NCBI GenBank assembly: GCA_016787645.1
Contig: JAEUUF010000022.1
Coordinates: forward strand, 1-64,000
Direction: 5' to 3'
Length of the DNA: 64,000 nt
DNA from: Cyclobacteriaceae bacterium
GTDB taxonomy: Bacteria; Bacteroidota; Bacteroidia; Cytophagales; Cyclobacteriaceae
A program made the translations under genes and the position numbers. Below, in pieces: positions 8,490 through 15,167 of the stretch. The notes beneath the pieces were generated by a model. The model saw nothing but the letters and a program-made list of their open reading frames with translations. It searched no databases and was not told the origin of the DNA. How positions within the stretch are numbered: the stretch's first letter is position 1; every line of letters starts with the position of its first letter.

Positions 8490-9740
8490 TTATAAAATCT
8501 CCTTTAATGCCTTAGCAATACTTTCAGCCATAAGAGGGGGGACCGCATTTCCAATTTGTTTAAATGCTGCTGTTCTGTTCTTGCCTTCTCTAACACCTTC
8601 AAAATAGAAATCATCCGGAAATGATTGTAGTCTCGCAGCTTCTCGAACCGTAATTGATCTGTTCTGATTCAAATCTGGATGAATATAATAATGCCCGTCC
8701 TTAGCAATATGCGCCACAATTGTTTGCGCAAAATGAGATGAACCATCAACCACTTTAAACCTATCAAAAAATGAATGCTGATTAGAATGAGTTTTTAAAC
8801 GTTTGGGAAGATTGACGTAGTTTAGTCGATTACCTTGCCTCAACTGTTCAATGGCAATTCGGTAGATTTCTTTGTCTTGTGTTGTATGTGGTCGACTAAT
8901 ATGCTGTGTTAACACCTCTAATCCGTTCCGAATATTGGATTGCAGTAAGTATTTATTCGGTGCTTTCTTGTATGTGCTGTATTTATCATTTCCTTCGCCA
9001 GCGTGTAGCTTTGGTAAGTCTTCGAAAACGCATTTCACTTTGTATTTTGAATTAGAGAAATGTTTGAATTCAGGCGATTGAAAGGAAAAGCTCCTTCGAT
9101 AACCAATCAGAATTATTCTCTTTCTTCCTTGAAGAACACCAAAATCCCGCGCATTGAAAAGAAACGTCTTGATGTCATAGCCCGCTTTACTGAATTCTTC
9201 CTTCATCTTTTCGAAATAGCTTCCGCCTCCGGCGGAACGCAGTCCTACAACATTTTCGAAAACAAATAACTTTGGGTTATACCGCCTCAAATACTTTGCA
9301 TACTGGAGATATAGGTAGTTTCTGGGATCATTTGTCATTCCTGTTCTGCTCCTAGCTCTACCAACCAGGGAGTATGCTTGACAAGGTGGTCCTCCAATTA
9401 TTAAGTCAACGTCCTTACTTTTTAATAGTGAGTCAATTTGCTTAAAAATAGTTTCATTAGATTCTGTCGATAAAGCCATATTTATGACACCTGCCAATTC
9501 TTTTTTGGGGACTTTATTGTACAATTCATTTCTAGTAATCTCCCCTTTAAGATACTTCAAGTAGGTATTGTAGTGGTTCCCCTTTTTGAGATAATGGTAA
9601 GCAGCTCGTGTTTTTAACGTATAGCATGCAGCCTCATCCATTTCAACGTGTGCGATAGGCCGGAACCCCGAACGAATAAAGCCTTCAGAGAGGCCACCGG
9701 CACCCGCAAAGAGATCAAGATAAGATAGGGTATGCGGCAT
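8490..9740 (-). CDS. dcm: DNA (cytosine-5) methyltransferase
   Basis: A 416-residue C5-cytosine methyltransferase. Motif I DLFAGAGGLSEGF (9-21) binds S-adenosylmethionine; motif IV GGPPCQAYS (116-124) holds the catalytic Cys120; FENV (motif VI), QGRKRIILIG (motif VIII), VREAARLQSFP (motif IX) and QIGNAVPP (motif X) follow in the normal order. Recognition is set by the region between VIII and IX and cannot be read from sequence. It sits 24 bases after vsr, so the two are probably one transcript. In the island it could mark self DNA for the GHKL-Z1-nuclease-AIPR module. There is a spacer of about 80 residues between motifs I and IV, longer than in minimal enzymes. Confidence 0.93.
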   Translation of the reverse strand: MPHTLSYLDLFAGAGGLSEGFIRSGFRPIAHVEMDEAACYTLKTRAAYHYLKKGNHYNTYLKYLKGEITRNELYNKVPKKELAGVINMALSTESNETIFKQIDSLLKSKDVDLIIGGPPCQAYSLVGRARSRTGMTNDPRNYLYLQYAKYLRRYNPKLFVFENVVGLRSAGGGSYFEKMKEEFSKAGYDIKTFLFNARDFGVLQGRKRIILIGYRRSFSFQSPEFKHFSNSKYKVKCVFEDLPKLHAGEGNDKYSTYKKAPNKYLLQSNIRNGLEVLTQHISRPHTTQDKEIYRIAIEQLRQGNRLNYVNLPKRLKTHSNQHSFFDRFKVVDGSSHFAQTIVAHIAKDGHYYIHPDLNQNRSITVREAARLQSFPDDFYFEGVREGKNRTAAFKQIGNAVPPLMAESIAKALKEIL

Positions 9741-9764
9741 ACTTACGTTTTCAGAGGATTTTGA

Positions 9765-10181
9765 TCATGATAATATGGCTGCTTTTAGCTTATTCAAGGT
9801 CTTCTCCCTCAGAGAGGGCCTTAATTTACATTCGAAGATTGTAAAGACTTGCCATCCTTTGTCCTTCAATACTCTTTTATGCTGGGCGTCAGAAACTCGA
9901 GTCGTTTTGATTTTATCAGTCCACCACTTAGTTCTCGTCTTTGGTATTACAAAGTACTTGCAACCTTCATGTCCATGCCAAAAACATCCATTTATAAAAA
10001 GAACTGTTCTGTATTTTGATAGAATAATATCTGGCTTTCCTGGAAGGGATTTGCTATGGAGACGAAATCTAAATCCTTCAGAGAATAAATATTTTCTGAC
10101 CAAGATTTCAGGCTTTGTGTTCTTGCTCCTTATCTTACTCATGTTGAAGCTCCGCGTCGCTGTATTGTGCACGTCTGCCAT
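9765..10181 (-). CDS. vsr: Very short patch repair (Vsr) endonuclease
   Basis: A 138-residue Vsr endonuclease. The N-terminus has MSKIRSKNTKPE, the core LPGKPDIIL contains the catalytic Asp (about residue 51), and NGCFWHGHEGC with downstream Cys/His supplies the structural zinc site. Vsr nicks beside T:G mismatches that arise when 5-methylcytosine deaminates, and is usually encoded next to its cognate C5 methyltransferase, as here (dcm 24 bases downstream). This pairing shows that the island's methyltransferase makes 5-methylcytosine. Length is normal for the family. The start ATG lies about 60 bases from the terminator that closes ssrA. Confidence 0.93.
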   Translation of the reverse strand: MADVHNTATRSFNMSKIRSKNTKPEILVRKYLFSEGFRFRLHSKSLPGKPDIILSKYRTVLFINGCFWHGHEGCKYFVIPKTRTKWWTDKIKTTRVSDAQHKRVLKDKGWQVFTIFECKLRPSLREKTLNKLKAAILS

Positions 10182-10240
10182 ATATCAGATAGGGATTACA
10201 ATATCGTATGTAAATTCGTATGCAGGAAGTTAGAAAATGC

Positions 10241-10268
10241 AAAAGCCGCGAAATCTCGCGGCTTTTTT
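10241..10268 (-). terminator. Rho-independent terminator of ssrA
   Basis: A ten-base-pair stem (AAAAGCCGCG with CGCGGCTTTT) around a six-base loop lies ten bases beyond the tmRNA 3' end. On the minus strand it gives a GC-rich hairpin followed by TTTT, a typical intrinsic terminator. The symmetrical A/T flanks mean it may work in both directions. It separates ssrA from the vsr promoter region. Confidence 0.85.
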
Positions 10269-10278
10269 AGTGAAGTTG

Positions 10279-10671
10279 TGGAGCTGCAGGGAATCGAACC
10301 CTGGTCCAGAGAAGATGAACGTGTACGTTCTACATGCTTAGTTGACTTTGATTGTCGGGAAACAGAAGGCAGGCAACAGCCTCACCACTTCCTTAGTCGC
10401 TGTTGTCTCGACACCCGTGCGCGACACACGAGGGCCCAGTTTTGCTGAACGACACCGCAAATCCGGCTCCCGCAAAACAGAGGCGCCGGGCGATGATGGC
10501 CTCCAGGGATCTTATCCCCGGATAAGCTAATCCAACCTTAGGTCAGATTAAGCAGCCATGGCGTAGGTATTCTCGCCACGTAGAATTCGAGAGCAGTGGT
10601 TAAGGCTCTACCCTCATGAGCCTGCATGCTGGCATACACCCTCACACATCCTGTCAAAACCGGTCAGCCCC
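10279..10671 (-). ncRNA. ssrA: tmRNA (transfer-messenger RNA)
   Basis: The 5' end GGGGCTGACC and the 3' end GGTTCGATTCCCTGCAGCTCC-A pair to form the tRNA-like acceptor stem, with a T arm containing TTCGATTC. The tag reading frame at 10577-10548 encodes GENTYAMAA followed by TAA, close to tags known in Cytophaga-type bacteria. The tRNA-like and pseudoknot sequences lie on either side. The acceptor A at 10279 is followed by CAA rather than CCA, so CCA is added after transcription. tmRNA with SmpB rescues stalled ribosomes and tags nascent proteins for proteolysis. A terminator follows at 10241-10268 and a promoter box lies upstream at 10715-10722. Confidence 0.96.
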
Positions 10672-10714
10672 AGGTAATGGCAATTGAATAGTGACTAATG
10701 AGCCAAATCAGAGA

Positions 10715-10722
10715 CAAAGGTA
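10715..10722 (-). promoter_or_regulatory. Bacteroidota-type -7 promoter box for ssrA
   Basis: On the minus strand this reads TACCTTTG, an exact match to the Bacteroidota -7 consensus TAnnTTTG, 43 bases upstream of the mature tmRNA 5' end. That leaves a short 5' precursor for RNase P to remove. No clear -33 TTTG element stands at the right distance, so support is partial. Confidence 0.5.
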
Positions 10723-10787
10723 GATGAAAAATAGTTCCATAGTGGATTTCCTGCCTCACTCCACCACTCACCTGTTCCCCTGTTCTG

Positions 10788-10834
10788 CCCCCCTCTCCGC
10801 TTGCGGAGAGGGGCTGGGGGTGAGGTCTTTTTTT
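10788..10834. repeat. Dispersed hairpin repeat, CCCTCTCC...GGAGAGGGGCTGGGGGTGAGG type
   Basis: A ten-base-pair stem (CCCCTCTCCG with CGGAGAGGGG) is followed by CTGGGGGTGAGG and T7 on the plus strand. A related copy lies in opposite orientation at 47718-47756. This kind of purine-rich hairpin with a GGGGGTGAGG tail is a recurring intergenic repeat. It lies between divergently transcribed ssrA and the 10880 gene. Nothing else is recognisable in 10723-10879. Confidence 0.6.
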
Positions 10835-10879
10835 CACTAAATTACTCCCACAAGATTTCTACCACCGAAAGCCACTCCT

Positions 10880-11626
10880 ATGGAAAAGCGCTGCCTCATC
10901 ATCCTACCTAAAACCGACCCGGAGGGATACCCCAAGGGACACTTCAACCGGGTTTACCAATACATTGTCGTGCCCGCATGCCGGTTCGCTGGATTTACGC
11001 CCAGCAGGGCTGACGACCCCATCGCCAGCGATACCTCCATGGATATCCTGAAGAATATTGTGGAGTATGAGGTCGTTCTCTGTGACCTGAGCTCAAATTT
11101 CCCGCTATCGCTCTATGGGTTTGCTATCCGCCAGGGCCTCAACCTCCCGGCTGCGCTGATGCACGATACCAAGTCCCGGATCGCCATGGAACTGAAAGCC
11201 ATGGGCGCTGTTGAATACGACGAGTCGCTCCGCATCGATACCGTCCAAAATGAAATTGAAGCACTGAGCAAAGTGCTGACGCAGACGTTTGATAATCGTC
11301 CGGAAAGAAATTCCCTGCTGAATCGGCTGGAGATCGGAACGCCGCCACCCGCCGAAGCTCCATCGCAGACCGTGGATGTACCCGAGGCCCACTTGCCTGT
11401 CATCAGCCCCATCCCCGATGATGTAGGCGAGCCCATGCTCAAACTGGAAGAGCTTAACGCACTCCAGTCAGGCGACGAGGTATTCCATATCAACTATGGA
11501 AAAGGCAAAATCAAGGTGGTCTCCAAAATGGCCAAAGACAAAGTGGCCAGAATTGAGTTTGATTCAGGATCAAAACTGCTGGTGCTGATTCCTTCCGGTA
11601 TCTTCCGGAAAATCAAAGGGAAGTAG
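10880..11626 (+). CDS. TIR/deoxyribosyltransferase-like domain fused to UvrD/PcrA-type tudor domain
   Basis: A 248-residue protein. Residues 1-110 resemble the nucleoside deoxyribosyltransferase/TIR-like fold: a beta strand CLIILPKTDP, a segment VVLCDLSSNFP-LSLYGFAIRQGL (65-87) equivalent to the DLTxxNPNVFYELGxRH motif of such domains, then ALMHD. A variable Pro-rich linker (150-190) joins a C-terminal module (196-245) with GDEVFHINYGKGKI and IEFDSGSKLLVLIPSGIFRKI, like the tudor-like end of UvrD/PcrA helicases, which contacts RNA polymerase. The canonical Glu of the N-terminal family (YELG) is replaced here by YGFA, so catalysis is doubtful. Function unknown; it lies next to ssrA and the defence island but has core-like composition. 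Confidence 0.55.
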   Translation: MEKRCLIILPKTDPEGYPKGHFNRVYQYIVVPACRFAGFTPSRADDPIASDTSMDILKNIVEYEVVLCDLSSNFPLSLYGFAIRQGLNLPAALMHDTKSRIAMELKAMGAVEYDESLRIDTVQNEIEALSKVLTQTFDNRPERNSLLNRLEIGTPPPAEAPSQTVDVPEAHLPVISPIPDDVGEPMLKLEELNALQSGDEVFHINYGKGKIKVVSKMAKDKVARIEFDSGSKLLVLIPSGIFRKIKGK

Positions 11627-11669
11627 CCACGAAACCGTATCTGTTTCTCAGGCCTTCCTGAACCTTGAA

Positions 11670-12644
11670 CTAATCGATCCCTACCCGATCGATGATCAGG
11701 TATTCTTTCTTGGAAATTGACTGGCGGGCAATCAGCTCAGCAATGAAGCCAGTCAAAAATAATTGAACCCCGATAATCACCGCCGCCAGCGCCAGGTAGA
11801 AAATGGGCTGCTGCGTTACTTCTCGCTTTAAGGGAATCTTTGACAAGTAGACGCTGTCCAGCTTGTCCCATAGAATCTTTGCTGTAAAGAAGAAGCCAAC
11901 CAGGAAGGAGATGATCCCCCAGGTTCCGAAGAAATGCATCGGCCGGCGGGCAAAGCGACCGACAAAGGTGATCGTCAGCAAATCCAGGAAGCCCCGCAAG
12001 AAGCGCTCAAACCCAAACTTGCTACTTCCGTATTTCCGCTCCCGGTGTTCAACAATTTTCTCGCCAATCCGTGTAAAACCCGCCCACTTCGCCATCACCG
12101 GAATGTAACGGTGCATCTCCCCGTACACGGAGATGCTTTTCACCACCGTTCGTCGATAAGCCTTGAGACCACAATTAAAGTCGTGCAACCGGATGCCGGA
12201 AATGCGACGGGTTACAGCATTGAAGAACCAGGAAGGAAGTGTCTTTGAAATAGGGTCGTGTCGCTTTTTCTTCCAACCAGATACCAGGTGATACCCGTCA
12301 TCACGAATCATCGTGTACAAGGCGGGGATTTCGTCCGGGCTATCCTGGAGGTCTGCGTCCATCGTGATCACCACCTCTCCCTGGGCAGCGCGAAAGCCGG
12401 TATGGAGCGCAGCGGATTTACCAAAGTTTCTGTTAAAGCGAATGGCCTTCACAGACGGGTTTGACGCATTCAATGCCACCATCGCCTCCCAGGTCCTGTC
12501 CGAGCTTCCATCATCGATAAAGATGATCTCATAGGAATAACCCTTCGCTTTCATGACCCGGTCAATCCATGCACCCAGTTCGGGAATAGATTGCTCCTCG
12601 TCCTTAGCCGGGATGATGACCGATATGTCCAACTTGTTCGTCAA
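11670..12644 (-). CDS. Family 2 glycosyltransferase (polyprenyl-phosphate type)
   Basis: A 324-residue GT2 enzyme. The GT-A domain has VIIPAKDEE (9-17), IDDGSSDRT (43-51) and the metal-binding DAD with DLQDSPDE (96-105). Two predicted membrane helices at about 241-258 and 285-310 close the protein, as in GtrB/ArnC/DPM1-like transferases that load a sugar on undecaprenyl phosphate at the inner membrane. The sugar is not predictable. The most upstream usable start is TTG at 12644; an ATG start would remove the first strand. It ends a minus-strand run with the DUF4199 genes, the dihydroorotase-like gene and the BatA-like gene, a layout I recognise from Cytophagales. Confidence 0.87.
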   Translation of the reverse strand: MTNKLDISVIIPAKDEEQSIPELGAWIDRVMKAKGYSYEIIFIDDGSSDRTWEAMVALNASNPSVKAIRFNRNFGKSAALHTGFRAAQGEVVITMDADLQDSPDEIPALYTMIRDDGYHLVSGWKKKRHDPISKTLPSWFFNAVTRRISGIRLHDFNCGLKAYRRTVVKSISVYGEMHRYIPVMAKWAGFTRIGEKIVEHRERKYGSSKFGFERFLRGFLDLLTITFVGRFARRPMHFFGTWGIISFLVGFFFTAKILWDKLDSVYLSKIPLKREVTQQPIFYLALAAVIIGVQLFLTGFIAELIARQSISKKEYLIIDRVGID

Positions 12645-12674
12645 TGAAATGTCCCAGCGTACTTAGAATGTCCT

Positions 12675-13232
12675 CTAGATTTCTACAGGTTGGTTCTTGC
12701 GTACAAACAAGGCCGTAATCAATGAGCAAATCAGGTAGAAAATGAGCGCTTTGGCGTATCCCAACAGGAGGCCACTTACGCTGAACTGGCTGGCCATATC
12801 CACCCTCATTTTTTCAACTGCCTGGTCGATGGATTCCTGAGGAGCTCCAAAATTAGCCATCATTTCTTCTGTATTCGTGATGATGGCGTCGGTCATCTTT
12901 TGGGCGAGATCGGGGTCTATGACCGTGTACAGAACAAGATTAAACAAGGTGGAGACCAAACCGGAAATCGCAAATACCAGTAATCCATGCTGGAGTGCTT
13001 GACCGTACCCCAGGTATCCTCCAGCCTCGTTCCGATAGCTAATCCCAGCATAAATCACAAAACCTATCCCGATTACGAACATCAGGCCGAGAAACTTGAA
13101 AGTGGCCATGAAGGATAAATCAATCACGTAGATGAGAACGGTAATGATAATTGAAATAATCCCCAGAATCACACCATTCTTCATCGCGTGATTGATCAGG
13201 GAAGGCGGGGCAGTAGTTTCCTGGGTTTCCAT
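12675..13232 (-). CDS. DUF4199 membrane protein
   Basis: I place the start at 13232 (METQETTAP), since the upstream extension is not protein-like. The 185-residue product has four predicted membrane helices: about 19-38, 45-65, 82-105 and 155-180, with a soluble acidic loop containing EEMMANFGAP between the third and fourth. This matches DUF4199 proteins, common in Bacteroidota and of unknown role. A second DUF4199 gene lies directly upstream, and the two are probably an ancient duplication with partner roles. Confidence 0.8.
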   Translation of the reverse strand: METQETTAPPSLINHAMKNGVILGIISIIITVLIYVIDLSFMATFKFLGLMFVIGIGFVIYAGISYRNEAGGYLGYGQALQHGLLVFAISGLVSTLFNLVLYTVIDPDLAQKMTDAIITNTEEMMANFGAPQESIDQAVEKMRVDMASQFSVSGLLLGYAKALIFYLICSLITALFVRKNQPVEI

Positions 13233-13341
13233 ACGAGTTGGGTTTAGGGTATAAGTAGTTAAATGTAGTCTAAAATTACAGAGAATCCCGTGGGAATAAA
13301 AGCTGCCAAACCACTCTCCCACGAAGAAACGAAACCCTTCA

Positions 13342-13366
13342 GGTCACCGGTCACTGGTCACCGGTT
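13342..13366. repeat. Short heptamer tandem repeat (GGTCACC/GGTCACT)
   Basis: Three heptamers, GGTCACC-GGTCACT-GGTCACC, follow one another, then a partial GGT. The run covers the stop codon (13351-13353) and the last codons of the DUF4199 gene at 13351-13902. Different heptamer units occur in the array at 18200-18312. Confidence 0.6.
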
Positions 13367-13902
13367 AGTGCCGGCGTTCGGCGAAGAATGACAGAAAGAA
13401 TAATACTGACAAAGAAACTGATAATGAATGTCTGGAAGAAGTACCGCCCAGCCATGTAGTACTTGTCCGCCCGCTTCAATTCGTCGAGGCTTTGCTGAAA
13501 GGTCTCTTTGCCAATACGGTCAATGTCCTCGGGGGTGAACAACTTGGTTTGCTCTGTCGCCAACTGGATAAAACCGGTGACAAATTCCGGCACCAGGGAG
13601 GCGAAGCCAAGGATACCCAACCAGCACAATGCCGCGCACACCAACGTTACCAGAAAACTCAGTACCATCGATTGGCCAAAATAAAGCTGGCCGGACTGGT
13701 AGTCCTCTCGGAATTCCTTAAGTCCGAAAAACAACATGATCGCCAGGACAGGAACACGGGGGTCGAGGAACGGATTCACCAGGAAGGGATGGGTATCCAT
13801 ATAAAACATGGACACAACAAAAACGAGGACCAAAGCACCACTTAGCGCGCCGTAGCGGCTGGCTACTCGCAAAAAAGGAGATGACAAGAACTTATTCAAC
13901 AT
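13351..13902 (-). CDS. DUF4199 membrane protein
   Basis: A 183-residue protein with four predicted membrane helices (about 19-34, 48-60, 74-100 and 152-173). The loop before the last helix holds FTPEDIDRIGKETFQQSLDEL, similar in place to the acidic loop of the neighbouring DUF4199 protein. The gene overlaps the end of the dihydroorotase-like gene by 11 bases and is probably co-transcribed with it. Its C-terminal codons lie in a heptamer repeat, so the tail may vary between strains. Function unknown. Confidence 0.8.
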   Translation of the reverse strand: MLNKFLSSPFLRVASRYGALSGALVLVFVVSMFYMDTHPFLVNPFLDPRVPVLAIMLFFGLKEFREDYQSGQLYFGQSMVLSFLVTLVCAALCWLGILGFASLVPEFVTGFIQLATEQTKLFTPEDIDRIGKETFQQSLDELKRADKYYMAGRYFFQTFIISFFVSIILSVILRRTPALTGDQ

Positions 13903-15157
13903 CCGTAAAAACCTTGCCGTTGTTGAAGACGGCTACCACTTTGCCCTTCACCTTCTTACCAAACCAGGGTGAGTTCACGGCTTTGGATTGGTTAGTGGAT
14001 CCATCCAATACCCAGGTGCGGGAAGGATCCAGCAAAGTGAGGTTAGCCGACTCACCCACCTCAACCCGTGGAATCGTCAGACCAAGCACTTCCCGCGGTC
14101 CGCGGGTGACTTTCTCGATCAGGCTTTCCCAGGGAACCGCACCAGAAAGCTCCACCAGGTTGGAGGCGAAGGTCTGGAGATTGATCATTCCAAAATCAGC
14201 CTGGTCAAACTCAAGGTTCTTCGATTCTTCATCCTGCGGAAGGTGACCAGAACATATCACGTCAATCGTGTCATCGGAAAGACCTTTGACTAACGCTGTG
14301 TTGTCGGCCTTTTCGCGCAGCGGAGGACTAACCTTGTAATTGGTATCAAATTCGGCAAGCGCGCTGTCATCCAGCAAAGCCTGGTACCCGGTAATATCGC
14401 AGGTGACGGCAAGGCCTTTCTTCTTCGCCGCACGAACCAGTTCTATGCTTTTGGCCGTGGATAGCCGGCTGGCATGCAGTCGTCCTCCGACATAGCGAAG
14501 CAGATCAAGGTTGCGGCTGAGGGCCAGGCTCTCCGCAATCCCCGGCATCCCCTTTAGTCCGAGCATGGTACTGTTTACCCCCTCGTGCATCTGACCAAAC
14601 AGGTTTAGCCATGTGTCTTCGGGATGGTCGACGACGACACCGCCAAATTTCTGCGTGTATTGCAGTGCTTTGAGAAAAATATCGGTATGCCAAATCGTCT
14701 TGAGACCGTCGGTGAATCCGGCCGCCCCGGCCTCGTGGAGGTCGATCATCTCGGTAAGCTCCTCCCCTTTGTTATTGCGGGTGACGGATGCCAGCGGGTA
14801 CACCTGTACCAGGCGGTTGGCATTGCCGCCCATCAGGTAGCTGACTTCGTTCTTGGTTTGCACGCTGGGGTTGGTGTTGGGAAGAACGGCAAGACCCGTA
14901 AACCCACCGGCGGCGGCACTTTGGGTCGCCGAAGTCAGGTCTTCCTTCTGCTCGTAGCCTGGATCGCCTACATACGTGCCCAGATCAAACCATCCAGCCG
15001 AAAGGATCATGCCTTTCGCTTCAATGACCTTGTCCGCGGAAAACTTCTTATCCCCGATGTCTGCGATCTGACCGTTATGAATGAGAAGATTCTTGATTTT
15101 GTTGTGGACGGGTGAACCCGCGTTGAGAATTTTCGCGGATTGGATAAGAATCTTCAT
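13892..15157 (-). CDS. Dihydroorotase-like protein lacking the zinc ligands (pseudo-dihydroorotase)
   Basis: A 421-residue amidohydrolase-fold protein of the PyrC class I type: composite N-terminal beta-domain, MILSAGWFDLG-TYVGDPG (50-67), GGFTGLAVLPNTNP (84-97), GGRLHASRLST and C-terminal VEVGESANLTLLDP. In active dihydroorotases the first block reads DxHxHxRxPG; here both His and the Arg are replaced (G60, Y62, G64), and the TDHAPH motif reads SGHLPQ, losing the catalytic Asp. It therefore should not bind zinc or cyclise carbamoyl-aspartate. By analogy to Pseudomonas pyrC', it could be a structural subunit of aspartate carbamoyltransferase, with the active enzyme elsewhere. It overlaps the DUF4199 gene. 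Confidence 0.85.
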   Translation of the reverse strand: MKILIQSAKILNAGSPVHNKIKNLLIHNGQIADIGDKKFSADKVIEAKGMILSAGWFDLGTYVGDPGYEQKEDLTSATQSAAAGGFTGLAVLPNTNPSVQTKNEVSYLMGGNANRLVQVYPLASVTRNNKGEELTEMIDLHEAGAAGFTDGLKTIWHTDIFLKALQYTQKFGGVVVDHPEDTWLNLFGQMHEGVNSTMLGLKGMPGIAESLALSRNLDLLRYVGGRLHASRLSTAKSIELVRAAKKKGLAVTCDITGYQALLDDSALAEFDTNYKVSPPLREKADNTALVKGLSDDTIDVICSGHLPQDEESKNLEFDQADFGMINLQTFASNLVELSGAVPWESLIEKVTRGPREVLGLTIPRVEVGESANLTLLDPSRTWVLDGSTNQSKAVNSPWFGKKVKGKVVAVFNNGKVFTDVE

Positions 15158-15167
15158 TCAGGTCGGG

